From the NCBI RefSeq assembly GCF_018390605.1, contig NZ_JAHBGD010000019.1, forward strand, positions 197,031-261,030: a stretch of DNA of 64,000 nt, given 5' to 3'. This DNA comes from Ancylobacter defluvii (GTDB lineage Bacteria; Pseudomonadota; Alphaproteobacteria; Rhizobiales; Xanthobacteraceae). Positions 42,850 to 50,338 of this stretch are shown one piece after another. The notes under the pieces were generated by a model. It made no database searches and had not been told where the DNA came from. It saw nothing but the letters and a program-made list of their open reading frames with translations. How positions within the stretch are numbered: the stretch's first letter is position 1; every line of letters begins with the position of its first letter. A program made the translations under genes and the position numbers.

Positions 42850-42867
42850 TACAATATTGACATTGTA
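42850..42867. promoter_or_regulatory. Dyad TACAAT-N6-ATTGTA downstream of pno
   Basis: A perfect six-base inverted repeat that overlaps a CAATATTG octamer, located six bases after the pyridoxine oxidase stop and 45 bases ahead of the DUF983 gene. The same half-site ATTGTA occurs at 40338-40343 in the control region of the B6 genes. It may be an operator for one of the local regulators. Confidence 0.4.
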
Positions 42868-42911
42868 GGCATACAGTCCTATCTGATGGCCATCGTCGGA
42901 GGGAGAGCGTC

Positions 42912-43310
42912 ATGTCCAACGAACAGTGGCCGCCTTTGTCGCCGTTCAGGACCGGGGTGCACGGGCTCTGTCCGCGTTGCGGGCAAGGCCACCTGTTCGA
43001 GGGCTTCCTGACGCTGAAGCCGCGCTGCGAGGTCTGCGGCCTCGATTATTCCTATGCCGATCCCGCGGATGGGCCGGCCTTCTTCGTGATGATGTTCCTC
43101 TGCGTGCCGGCGGTGATCTTCGGCTTGTGGCTCGAGATCGCCTATGCGCCGGCCTGGTGGATACATCTCGCCACCAGCCTGCCGCTGATATTGCTCACCT
43201 GCATCCCGCCATTGCGCCCGCTCAAGGGCTGGCTGGTCGCCGCGCAGTATTTCTACAAGGCGGAAGAAGGTCGTCTCGTCCCGCCGCAGGAAACCAAGCC
43301 GGCCGCCTGA
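42912..43310 (+). CDS. DUF983 membrane protein with zinc ribbon
   Basis: The 132-residue protein has an N-terminal zinc-ribbon-like element, CPRCG at residues 20-24 and CEVCG at about 40-44, followed by DYSYADPADGPAFF and two transmembrane segments (about 55-77 and 80-100), the standard layout of DUF983. The function of this family is unknown; some members have been linked to cytochrome oxidase assembly in alphaproteobacteria. GGAGG lies about eight bases before the start. It ends 12 bases from the convergent MocR-type gene. Confidence 0.88.
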   Translation: MSNEQWPPLSPFRTGVHGLCPRCGQGHLFEGFLTLKPRCEVCGLDYSYADPADGPAFFVMMFLCVPAVIFGLWLEIAYAPAWWIHLATSLPLILLTCIPPLRPLKGWLVAAQYFYKAEEGRLVPPQETKPAA

Positions 43311-43321
43311 TCCGCCGCACG

Positions 43322-44704
43322 CTACACCACCGCGGCATCGCTAACGTGCCGGTCGGCAAGGATGTCGGCGAGCTTGCGCAGCGCGGCCACCAGCCGGGCA
43401 CGATCGGGAATGCCGCCGAGCGACAGGCGCACCGCGTCCGGCGCCCTCCCTTCGATGCAGAAGGCGTCCGACGGCGTAACGCCCAGTCCCTCCTGCCGCG
43501 CCGCCTCGATGAGGCGGTGGCGGTCCCAGTGGGGCGGCAGCGGCAGCCAGACATGCAGTCCATGAGGATGGGCGTGCCCCGTGGCCGGCAGGATCTCCGC
43601 CGCCGCACGCTGGCGGTCGGTCGCCTCGCGGCGGACGCCGTCGAGCAGTTCTTCCGCGACGCCGAGGCGGATCCAGTGCACGGCCAAGGCCGTCATCAGC
43701 GGCGACGGCATCAGGATCAGCCCGCGCAGCGCCGCCACCAGCGCCTCGCTTTGCGGCATAGACGGCGCAACCACAAAGGCCGTGCGCAGGCCGGGCGTCA
43801 ACGTCTTCGACAACGTCGCGATGTAGAAGGTCCGTTCCGGCGCCAGAGCGGCGACCGGCGCCGGTGCATCCCCCGCAAGACGCGCATAGGGATCGTCCTC
43901 GATGATCTGGATGTCCCGCTGCCGCGCGATCCGCACGATGGCCTCTCGCCGGGCGGCGGAGAGAGTGACCGCGGTCGGGTTGTGGATGGTCGGCGTGAGA
44001 TAGAGCAGCCGGGCGCCGCTGGCGGCGAGCGCCACCTCCAGCGCCTCCGGCAGCATGCCTTCCGCGTCGCCCTCCACCGCTTGCAGCCGCAGCCCTTGCT
44101 GCCGGGCGGCGGCACGCAGACCGGGATAGGTGAGCCTGTCCGCCGCCACCGCCTCGCCGGGCCCAGCGAGCAGGCCGAGCAGCGCGGCAAGCGCCGGTTG
44201 CGCGCCCAGCGTCACGATCAGGCGCTGCGGATCGACGGCACCGAGCAGCGGCTCCAGCCACAGGCAGCCGGCCGAACGGTCGGCGAGTGAACCGGCACCG
44301 ATGTGATAGCTCATCAGCAGATCGACATCGGAGCGCCGCAGCACCTCGGCGAGCCCCTCCTGCAGCTTGTCGGCAAGCCGCACTCCCTTGGGCGGCGGCG
44401 GAATGTTCATCGACAGATCGAGCAGGAAGGCGGAGGTCTCCGGCCGCGCGGCGATGAAGGAGCCGCGCCCGGTCATCGCGTCGATAAGGCCGCGGTGGCG
44501 CGCCTCGGTATAGGCGCGCGTCACCGTGGTAAGGTCGACGCCCAGCCGCCCGGCCAGATCGCGCTGGGGCGGCAGCCGTGCCCCGGGCCGCAGCCCGCCG
44601 GCGCGCACCGCCTCCTCGATCATCGCGACGATCTGAAGGTAGCGCGGCCCGGCGCCCTCCAGGAACCCTCGCAGCCATGGCAGGCTCGGCTGGCTCTTCG
44701 CCAT
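43322..44704 (-). CDS. MocR-type regulator (GntR winged helix fused to aminotransferase domain), 1
   Basis: A 460-residue protein with an N-terminal GntR winged helix (PRYLQIVAMIEEAVRAGGL, LPPQRDLAGRLGVDLTTVTRAYTEA) and a fold-type I aminotransferase domain from about residue 90. The PLP region is recognisable: IIEDDPYARL and, for the Schiff-base Lys, TLSKTLTPGLR. MocR proteins such as PdxR, GabR and TauR sense PLP or amino compounds through this domain. Its position next to vitamin B6 catabolic genes makes PLP sensing an attractive idea. The ATG at 44704 has GGAG six bases upstream. A 14-base palindrome lies just ahead of it. Confidence 0.9.
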   Translation of the reverse strand: MAKSQPSLPWLRGFLEGAGPRYLQIVAMIEEAVRAGGLRPGARLPPQRDLAGRLGVDLTTVTRAYTEARHRGLIDAMTGRGSFIAARPETSAFLLDLSMNIPPPPKGVRLADKLQEGLAEVLRRSDVDLLMSYHIGAGSLADRSAGCLWLEPLLGAVDPQRLIVTLGAQPALAALLGLLAGPGEAVAADRLTYPGLRAAARQQGLRLQAVEGDAEGMLPEALEVALAASGARLLYLTPTIHNPTAVTLSAARREAIVRIARQRDIQIIEDDPYARLAGDAPAPVAALAPERTFYIATLSKTLTPGLRTAFVVAPSMPQSEALVAALRGLILMPSPLMTALAVHWIRLGVAEELLDGVRREATDRQRAAAEILPATGHAHPHGLHVWLPLPPHWDRHRLIEAARQEGLGVTPSDAFCIEGRAPDAVRLSLGGIPDRARLVAALRKLADILADRHVSDAAVV

Positions 44705-44725
44705 GTCTCGCTCCGAAGACCCATG

Positions 44726-44739
44726 CATTTTTAAAAATG
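44726..44739. promoter_or_regulatory. 14-bp palindrome ahead of MocR gene
   Basis: CATTTTTAAAAATG is a perfect AT-rich palindrome 22 bases upstream of the MocR-type start, in otherwise GC-rich sequence. It is a candidate operator, probably autoregulatory, or overlaps the -10 region. No other copy was noticed in the window. Confidence 0.4.
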
Positions 44740-44847
44740 TCTGCGCGACATTACCGCCGAACCGGAGGCGGCGCCAGCCGGCCCCCCGGCGGTGGCCTCG
44801 TTCCTCGCGAAGCGGCCAACGACAAAAGGGGGAAGTGGCTTTACGGG

Positions 44848-46242
44848 CTAACGGTGCATCACCGCCCACAGCACGTCGAACAGCCGGTCGTCCAGCGATT
44901 GTGCGGCGTTGAAGCGCATGAAGCCGCGCGCCGACTGCGACAGGCTGAACACATTGCCGGGCGCGAGTACGATGTTCTGGCCCAACGCCTCGCGCGCAAT
45001 GTCGGCGGCATCGAGATCGTCGGGCAGGCGACACCATAGGAACATGCCGGCCTGCGGCTCTACCCAAGGGACGATGCCAAGCTGCTTCAGCCGCGCGCCG
45101 ACTTCCGTCCTGGCGCGCGCCAACCGCTGGCGCAGGCCATCCATGTGCTTTCGATAGCCGCCGTCGCGCAACACGCCGTAGACGAGTTCAGCCCCCAGCC
45201 GACCACCGCCGAAGCTGGTGGCGATCTTCAGATCGACCAGCGCCTCGATCCATTCCCCCCGCGCGGCGATGAAGCCGCAGCGCGCCGAGGCCGACAGGGT
45301 CTTGGAGAAGCTGCCAATGTGCACGACCCGCTCCAGCCCGTCGAAAGCGGCAAGCCGTGGTGCCGGCGTGTGCTCGAAATCGGCAAAGATGTCGTCCTCG
45401 ATGATGGTGAGCGCCGCCTGGTCCGCGAGTTTGAGGATGCGATGGGCCACCACCGGCGACAGCACCGCGCCGGTAGGATTCTGCAATGCGGAATTGGTGA
45501 TGTAGAGGCGCGGCCGGTGCTCGGCCAATGCGGCACCGAAGCGCTCGACATCCGGTCCGTGCGGCGTATAGGGCACCCCGACGATCCGCGCCCGGTGCGC
45601 CCGCAGCAGGGCGTGAAAATTGAAATAGCAGGGGTCGTCGACCAGTACGGTGTCGCCCGGCTCGATCAGCAACCGGCACAGCAGATCGATCGCCTGGGTA
45701 CCGGATTCGGTGAGCAATATGCGCTCCGGCGCGGCATCGATGCCGCGCTCGGCCATGCGACGGGCGAGCAACTGGCGCAGCGGCGGCAGGCCAAGCGGCG
45801 TGCCGTAATCGGCAAGATCGGCATCGTCGGCCCGCGCGAGATGGCGGAGCGCCCGCCGCAGTCCAGACTGCGGCATCCAGTCCGCCGGCAGCCAGCCGCA
45901 ACCCGGCTTGAGAACCGCCCCCTCCGCTGCCAGCGACTGGCGCGAGACCCAGAACGGATCGACGGCACGGTCGAGTCGCGGCCCGATCTCGGCCATGGAC
46001 AGCGGTGCCAGCGGGCCGGCGACATAAAAGCCGGACCCGGGGCGCGAGACGATCACCCCCTCCGCCACCAGCCGCTCATAAGCTTCGACGATGGTGGAGG
46101 CCGACAATTGCAGGCTTCCCGCCAGCGATCTGATGGAGGGCAGCCGATCGCCCGAAGTCAGGCTCCGGCCGGCGATCCGGCCGCGGATCAGCTCCATCAC
46201 CTGGCCAAGACGTGTGCCTGATGGTTCGGCGGCGTGTTTCAT
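44848..46242 (-). CDS. MocR-type regulator (GntR winged helix fused to aminotransferase domain), 2
   Basis: The 464-residue protein has a GntR winged helix at about residues 10-75 (LPSIRSLAGSLQLSASTIVEAYERL) and an aminotransferase domain from about 105 with TESGTQAIDLL, VDDPCYFNFHAL, NPTGAVLSP, IIEDDIFADFEH and the Schiff-base Lys in HIGSFSKTLSASARCGFI. It is only distantly similar to the MocR protein encoded beside it. The divergent EamA transporter gene is the classic MocR target arrangement. The start at 46242 is preferred over 46260, because the latter would place the start codon in the predicted operator. Confidence 0.9.
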   Translation of the reverse strand: MKHAAEPSGTRLGQVMELIRGRIAGRSLTSGDRLPSIRSLAGSLQLSASTIVEAYERLVAEGVIVSRPGSGFYVAGPLAPLSMAEIGPRLDRAVDPFWVSRQSLAAEGAVLKPGCGWLPADWMPQSGLRRALRHLARADDADLADYGTPLGLPPLRQLLARRMAERGIDAAPERILLTESGTQAIDLLCRLLIEPGDTVLVDDPCYFNFHALLRAHRARIVGVPYTPHGPDVERFGAALAEHRPRLYITNSALQNPTGAVLSPVVAHRILKLADQAALTIIEDDIFADFEHTPAPRLAAFDGLERVVHIGSFSKTLSASARCGFIAARGEWIEALVDLKIATSFGGGRLGAELVYGVLRDGGYRKHMDGLRQRLARARTEVGARLKQLGIVPWVEPQAGMFLWCRLPDDLDAADIAREALGQNIVLAPGNVFSLSQSARGFMRFNAAQSLDDRLFDVLWAVMHR

Positions 46243-46252
46243 GACCCATCCG

Positions 46253-46295
46253 TATGGCAATTACATCCATAACAGTTTGACTAAGCTGTATGGCA
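46253..46295. promoter_or_regulatory. Predicted MocR operator with three TATGG half-sites
   Basis: The 114-base divergent region between the MocR gene and the EamA gene contains TATGG (46253-46257), CCATA (46267-46271) and TATGG again (46289-46293). The first two form a dyad and the outer pair is a direct repeat GTATGGCA 36 bases apart. MocR regulators typically bind such combinations of direct and inverted half-sites, so this is the likely binding place. Confidence 0.5.
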
Positions 46296-46356
46296 CCGTG
46301 TCTGGCGACACCAGCGACGCCACGCCATAAGGCTACCCATTGCGGAGGAGCGGAAG

Positions 46357-47253
46357 ATGGGCCGGACGACGACGGGGTGGATCAACGGACTGGTCGGCGT
46401 GCTGATCTTCAGCGGCTCGCTGCCGGCGACGCGCGTGGCGGTGGCCGATTTCGATCCGGTATTCCTGACCGTCGCCCGCGCCGCCATTGCCGGCGTGCTC
46501 GGGCTGGCCATGCTGATGGCTTTCCGGCAGGCGTGGCCGCGACGGGGCGACCTCGTGTCGCTCGCCATCGTCTCGCTGGGCGTCGTCATCGGCTTCCCGC
46601 TGCTCACCGCGCTGGCGCTGCGCCACGTCACCTCGGCGCATTCGATGGTGTTCATCGGCCTGCTGCCGATGGCGACGGCACTGTTCGGCGTGCTCAGGGG
46701 CGGTGAACGGCCGCGGCCAGCCTTCTGGCTGTTTTCCGGGCTCGGCAGCGTGCTGGTGGTGGGCTTCGCGCTCAGCCAGGGCCTTGCCGCGGCGCCGATC
46801 GGCGATGCGCTGATGCTCGCCGCCATCGTCGCCTGCGGTCTGGGCTATGCGGAGGGCGCACGGCTCTCGCGTCGCCTCGGCGGCTGGCAAGTCATCTCAT
46901 GGGCGCTGGTATTGTCGCTACCGGCGACGGCGGTGGCGGCACTCCTGCTTATGCCGTCATCCTTTGCCGCAGTGGAGGCCCCGGCCTGGGCCGGCCTCGC
47001 TTATGTCTCGCTGTTCAGCATGCTGATCGGTTTCGTCTTCTGGTATCGCGGGCTCGCCCAGGGCGGCATTGCCGCCGTCGGCCAATTGCAGCTGCTGCAA
47101 CCGTTTTTCGGCCTCGCTCTCGCCGCCACCCTGCTCGGCGAAGCGGTAACCCCGCAGATGCTCGCCTCGACCCTCGCGGTGATCCTGTGCGTCGTCGGCG
47201 CCCGCCGATTCGCCGCGCCTCCGCCGCTCACGCAAGTAGAGAATGCACGATGA
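46357..47253 (+). CDS. EamA/DMT family transporter
   Basis: The 298-residue protein has ten predicted transmembrane segments in two repeats of five, as usual for EamA (drug/metabolite transporter superfamily) proteins. The first repeat contains FSGSLPATRVAVADFDPVFLTVARAA and the second ends with GLAQGGIAAVGQLQLLQPFFGLALAATLLGE. Members export amino acids, purines or other small metabolites. Regulation by the divergent MocR protein is suggested by the intervening half-sites. The 3' end overlaps the convergent TetR gene by 26 bases. Confidence 0.9.
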   Translation: MGRTTTGWINGLVGVLIFSGSLPATRVAVADFDPVFLTVARAAIAGVLGLAMLMAFRQAWPRRGDLVSLAIVSLGVVIGFPLLTALALRHVTSAHSMVFIGLLPMATALFGVLRGGERPRPAFWLFSGLGSVLVVGFALSQGLAAAPIGDALMLAAIVACGLGYAEGARLSRRLGGWQVISWALVLSLPATAVAALLLMPSSFAAVEAPAWAGLAYVSLFSMLIGFVFWYRGLAQGGIAAVGQLQLLQPFFGLALAATLLGEAVTPQMLASTLAVILCVVGARRFAAPPPLTQVENAR

Positions 47254-47905
47254 GGTCCGCGACATGGGTGCGGCGCTCGTCGAGCTCGGCCTTGCTCTGG
47301 AGATTGCGGTCGAGAATCACCGACAGGGTGAACTGGTTGGAGAAGTAGAAATAGGACAGGCCGGCGATGGAGATCCACAGCTGAGCCGGATCGACGCCGG
47401 TGCGGAACACGCCGGCGGCGATGCCGCGATTGAGAATGTCCTGCAACAGGCCAATCAGCGGCGAGTGCAGCCCCTTCACCCGCGCGGATTCCTTCAGGTG
47501 CCGCGCCTGGTGCAGGTTCTCGCTGTTCAGGAGGTTGATGAAGGTGCGGTCGCCGATGAAGGAATCGAAGGTGAACGTCACCAGCGCCCGCATCGCCTCT
47601 ACTGGCGCCAGTTCGTCGAGATGCAGCGCCACCTCGGACATGCGGGCGCGCTCATAAGCGGCTTCCAGCACCGCCAGCCACAGGCCGCGCTTGGAGCCGA
47701 AATAATGATAGATCATCCGCCGGTTGGCGCCGGAGCGCGAGGCAATGGCATCGATGCCGGCGCCGGCAAAGCCGCGGGCGGAGAATTCCACGGTGGCGGC
47801 GGCGAGAATGCTGGCGCGGGTGCGCTCGGGATCGCGCGCGCGCACCTCGCGCGGTGGCGTTTCCGCCATCCCGTCGCCGACGGGACGAAGCTTGCTTCCG
47901 GCCAT
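47228..47905 (-). CDS. TetR family regulator
   Basis: The 225-residue protein has an N-terminal helix-turn-helix at about residues 27-75 (ERTRASILAAATVEFSARGF, IASRSGANRRMIYHYFGSKRGL) and a helical effector domain with a TetR_C-like region. It is the last gene of the long minus-strand operon that starts at 55759, 53 bases after the sugar-isomerase-like gene. A dyad at 55803-55830 ahead of the operon is its likely operator. The ATG at 47905 has AAGGA nine bases upstream; an internal ATG at 47869 is the alternative. Confidence 0.9.
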   Translation of the reverse strand: MAGSKLRPVGDGMAETPPREVRARDPERTRASILAAATVEFSARGFAGAGIDAIASRSGANRRMIYHYFGSKRGLWLAVLEAAYERARMSEVALHLDELAPVEAMRALVTFTFDSFIGDRTFINLLNSENLHQARHLKESARVKGLHSPLIGLLQDILNRGIAAGVFRTGVDPAQLWISIAGLSYFYFSNQFTLSVILDRNLQSKAELDERRTHVADLIVHSLLA

Positions 47906-47958
47906 TTCGTTCACGTCCTTGCCCTCCCATTCCCACACGGCAAGGTCCCTCGGCCTTC

Positions 47959-48861
47959 CTATACGACGGCGCGGTGACGGGCGATACAGGTGGAGAGCAC
48001 CTCCTCCATCGGCAGGCTCCACCAGCGCTCGGAGAAGATCTCCACCTCGCTGAAGCCGCGATAGCCGACCGCCTCCACCTGGGCACGGATGCCCTTCAGG
48101 TCGATGACGCCGTCGCCCATCATGCCGCGGTCGTTCAGCATGTCGGCCATCGGCACCAGCCAGTCGCAGACGTGATAGGCGAGCAGCCGGTCCGGCCCAC
48201 AGCGCGCGATCTGCGCGTAAAGCTCGGGGTCCCACCAGACATGGAACAGGTCGAGCGCGACGCCGAGCCGGCCGGTGCGGCCGGGATCGAGCCGGTCGCA
48301 AATATCGAGCGCCTGGCCGGTAGTGTTCACGCAGGCACGGTCGGCGGCGTACATCGGGTGCAGCGGCTCGATGGCGAGCGGCATGCCAGCCTTCGCCGCA
48401 TGGTCGAGCAGCGCGCCGATGCCATCCTCCACCATGGCGCGGGCGCCGCCGATATCCTTGGATGGCGCCGAGCCGGGGCGGGAGAACTGCGGCAGGCCGC
48501 CCACCACCAGCACCAGGCAGGGCGCGCCGAGCGCGGCGGCCTCGTCGACCGCGCGGCGGTTGTCGTCCTGCACCTCGACAAGGCGGGCGGGATCGGCGGG
48601 GAACATACCGCCCCGGCAATAGCCGGAAAGCTTCAGCCCGGTCTCGCGCACCGCCTTCACCGCGCGGTCAAGACCCACCGTCGCCACCTGGTCGCGCCAG
48701 GGCGAGATGGCCGGGATTTCGGCGCGGGCGCAGGCCTCGATGATGGCGAGAAGGTCGCCCTGCCGCCGCACCGTCGCGGTGTTGATCGAGAGCTGGCGGT
48801 GATCGGCGGAGAAGTCGCGCAGAACGGCGCCGGCAGCCGCGGGACAAGCGTGGTGGCCCAT
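47959..48861 (-). CDS. Sugar phosphate isomerase/epimerase-like TIM barrel
   Basis: The 300-residue protein is of the xylose isomerase-like (AP endonuclease 2) superfamily. Visible elements are the ISPWRDQVA strand, AIEPLHPMY with a metal-binding Glu, GVALDLFHVWWDP with the Asp and His ligands, AYHVCDWL with another His, and a final GFSEVEIFSERWW with Glu. These residues would bind one divalent metal in the barrel. Members isomerise or epimerise keto-sugars or break down their oxidised forms. The ATG at 48861 has AAAGGAG six bases upstream. It is separated from the next gene upstream by a 267-base gap with a palindromic repeat. Confidence 0.88.
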   Translation of the reverse strand: MGHHACPAAAGAVLRDFSADHRQLSINTATVRRQGDLLAIIEACARAEIPAISPWRDQVATVGLDRAVKAVRETGLKLSGYCRGGMFPADPARLVEVQDDNRRAVDEAAALGAPCLVLVVGGLPQFSRPGSAPSKDIGGARAMVEDGIGALLDHAAKAGMPLAIEPLHPMYAADRACVNTTGQALDICDRLDPGRTGRLGVALDLFHVWWDPELYAQIARCGPDRLLAYHVCDWLVPMADMLNDRGMMGDGVIDLKGIRAQVEAVGYRGFSEVEIFSERWWSLPMEEVLSTCIARHRAVV

Positions 48862-48937
48862 GTGGGGCTCCTTTAGAATTGGAGGGCTATGAAGCCCCTC
48901 ACGGACGACGATGGCTGGGAGACACCCTCTTTTTTGT

Positions 48938-49044
48938 CCTCTCCCCGCGGGGAGAGGTGGCCCGCGAAGCGGGTCGGTGAGGGGGGACGACATCGGGAAG
49001 CGTCGAGCCCCCTCACCCCACCCCTCTCCCCCACGGGGAGAGGG
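48938..49044. repeat. REP/BIME-like intergenic palindromic repeat
   Basis: The element begins with a 20-base near-perfect palindrome CCTCTCCCCGCGGGGAGAGG (48938-48957), followed by a small hairpin CCCGC/GCGGG, GGTGAGGGG, a short spacer, then CCCCTCACCCC and an ending CTCTCCCCCACGGGGAGAG palindrome. The two outer halves are inverted copies, so the whole can form a long folded structure. Similar elements are scattered in many alphaproteobacterial genomes. It fills most of the 267-base gap in the operon between the DUF993 and isomerase genes. Confidence 0.8.
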
Positions 49045-49128
49045 AGCATCCGAACTTGGCCATGTCGGATGCTGAATTCGGCAACAGCCGAACGCATCAG
49101 CCCTGAGAAAGAGCCGATGCCTCCGCCC

Positions 49129-50325
49129 TCACGCCTCCACGCCGCGCACCGCCAGCACGGCGCGCATCCGTGCCGCGGCAAAGTCCGGATCGGCAAGCAG
49201 GCCGGCGCGGTCGGCGAGGCGGAACAGCTCGGCGAGGTGCAGCGTCGAGCGGGTGCTCTCCTGCCCGCCGACCATCACGAAATGATCCTGATGGCCGTTG
49301 AGATAGGCCATGAACACCACCCCGGTCTTGTAGAAGCGGGTCGGCGCCCGGAAGATGTGCCGCGAGAGCGGCACGGTGGGCTCCAATATGTCATCGAACG
49401 TCGCCCGGTCGCCGGCCGCCAGCGCCACCAATGCCGCCGAAGCCGCCGGGGCGATGGCGTCGAAAATGCCGAGCAGCGCGTCGGAATGGCCGTGATCGTC
49501 GCCGGCGATCAGCTCGGCATAGTTGAAGTCGTCGCCGGTATACATGCGCACGCCGGGCGCGAGGCGCCGGCGCATGGCGATCTCCTTGTCCTTGTCGAGC
49601 AGCGAGATCTTCACGCCGTCGACCTTGGCGGCATGGGCATTGATCACGGCGACCGCCGTGTCCATGGCGCGGTCCGGGTCGGCGTCGCCCCAGTAGCCGG
49701 CCAGCGCCGGGTCGAACATGTCGCCCAGCCAGTGGATGATCACTGGCTCGGACACCTGCGACAGGATGCGGTCATAGACGCGGACATAGTCCTCCGGCGA
49801 GGTCGCCACCTTGGCCAATGCACGCGAGGCCATGAGGATGATGCGCCCGCCGACGCCCTCGACGGCGGCGACCTGCTCCTCATAGGCGCGGATCACGTCG
49901 TCGAGGCTTTTGGCGTCCTGCGGCGCCAGATGGTCGGTGCCGGCGCCGGAGGAGACGAGGCCGGGCTCCGAGCGGGCCTTCGAGGCCTCGACCGAGCGGC
50001 GGATCAGCTCCAGCGAGGTCGGCCAGTCCAGTCCCATGCCGCGCTGGGCGGTGTCCATCGCCTCGGCCACGCCGAGGCCGAGGTCCCACAAATGCTCTCG
50101 AAAGGCGATGGTGCGGTCCCAGTCCACCGCCGCGGTCAACCACGGGTCGACGTCGGCGAGCGCATCGGCCACCACATGGCCGGCCGAGAAGGCGATGCGG
50201 TTCATCGGGCCGGCCGGGCGATCCGGGAAATCGCGCGGCGCCGAGAGGCGGAACGTCTCCAACCCGCCGCCCGCCAAGGGCAGGCGGAGCGAAAGCGCGG
50301 TGAGCGTCTTGTCGATGGAGTTCAT
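49129..50325 (-). CDS. DUF993 / dihydrodipicolinate synthase-like protein
   Basis: The 398-residue protein has the pattern of the DUF993 family, which is related to dihydrodipicolinate synthase/N-acetylneuraminate lyase TIM barrels: RIILMASRALA, PVIIHWLGDMFDP, VDGVKISLLD with the expected Schiff-base Lys, and MYTGDDFNYAELI. The reaction is not established; an aldolase or retro-aldol activity on a sugar-derived keto acid is plausible. It lies 13 bases after the Gfo/Idh/MocA gene in the same operon. The ATG at 50325 was chosen because the family similarity starts there. Confidence 0.88.
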   Translation of the reverse strand: MNSIDKTLTALSLRLPLAGGGLETFRLSAPRDFPDRPAGPMNRIAFSAGHVVADALADVDPWLTAAVDWDRTIAFREHLWDLGLGVAEAMDTAQRGMGLDWPTSLELIRRSVEASKARSEPGLVSSGAGTDHLAPQDAKSLDDVIRAYEEQVAAVEGVGGRIILMASRALAKVATSPEDYVRVYDRILSQVSEPVIIHWLGDMFDPALAGYWGDADPDRAMDTAVAVINAHAAKVDGVKISLLDKDKEIAMRRRLAPGVRMYTGDDFNYAELIAGDDHGHSDALLGIFDAIAPAASAALVALAAGDRATFDDILEPTVPLSRHIFRAPTRFYKTGVVFMAYLNGHQDHFVMVGGQESTRSTLHLAELFRLADRAGLLADPDFAAARMRAVLAVRGVEA

Positions 50326-50338
50326 GAGACTGCCCCGC

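Noticed and set aside
48938-49044. Considered as CRISPR fragment or rho-independent terminator
   Set aside because: There are no regularly spaced repeats, and no T-run; the inverted outer halves fit a REP/BIME-like element.
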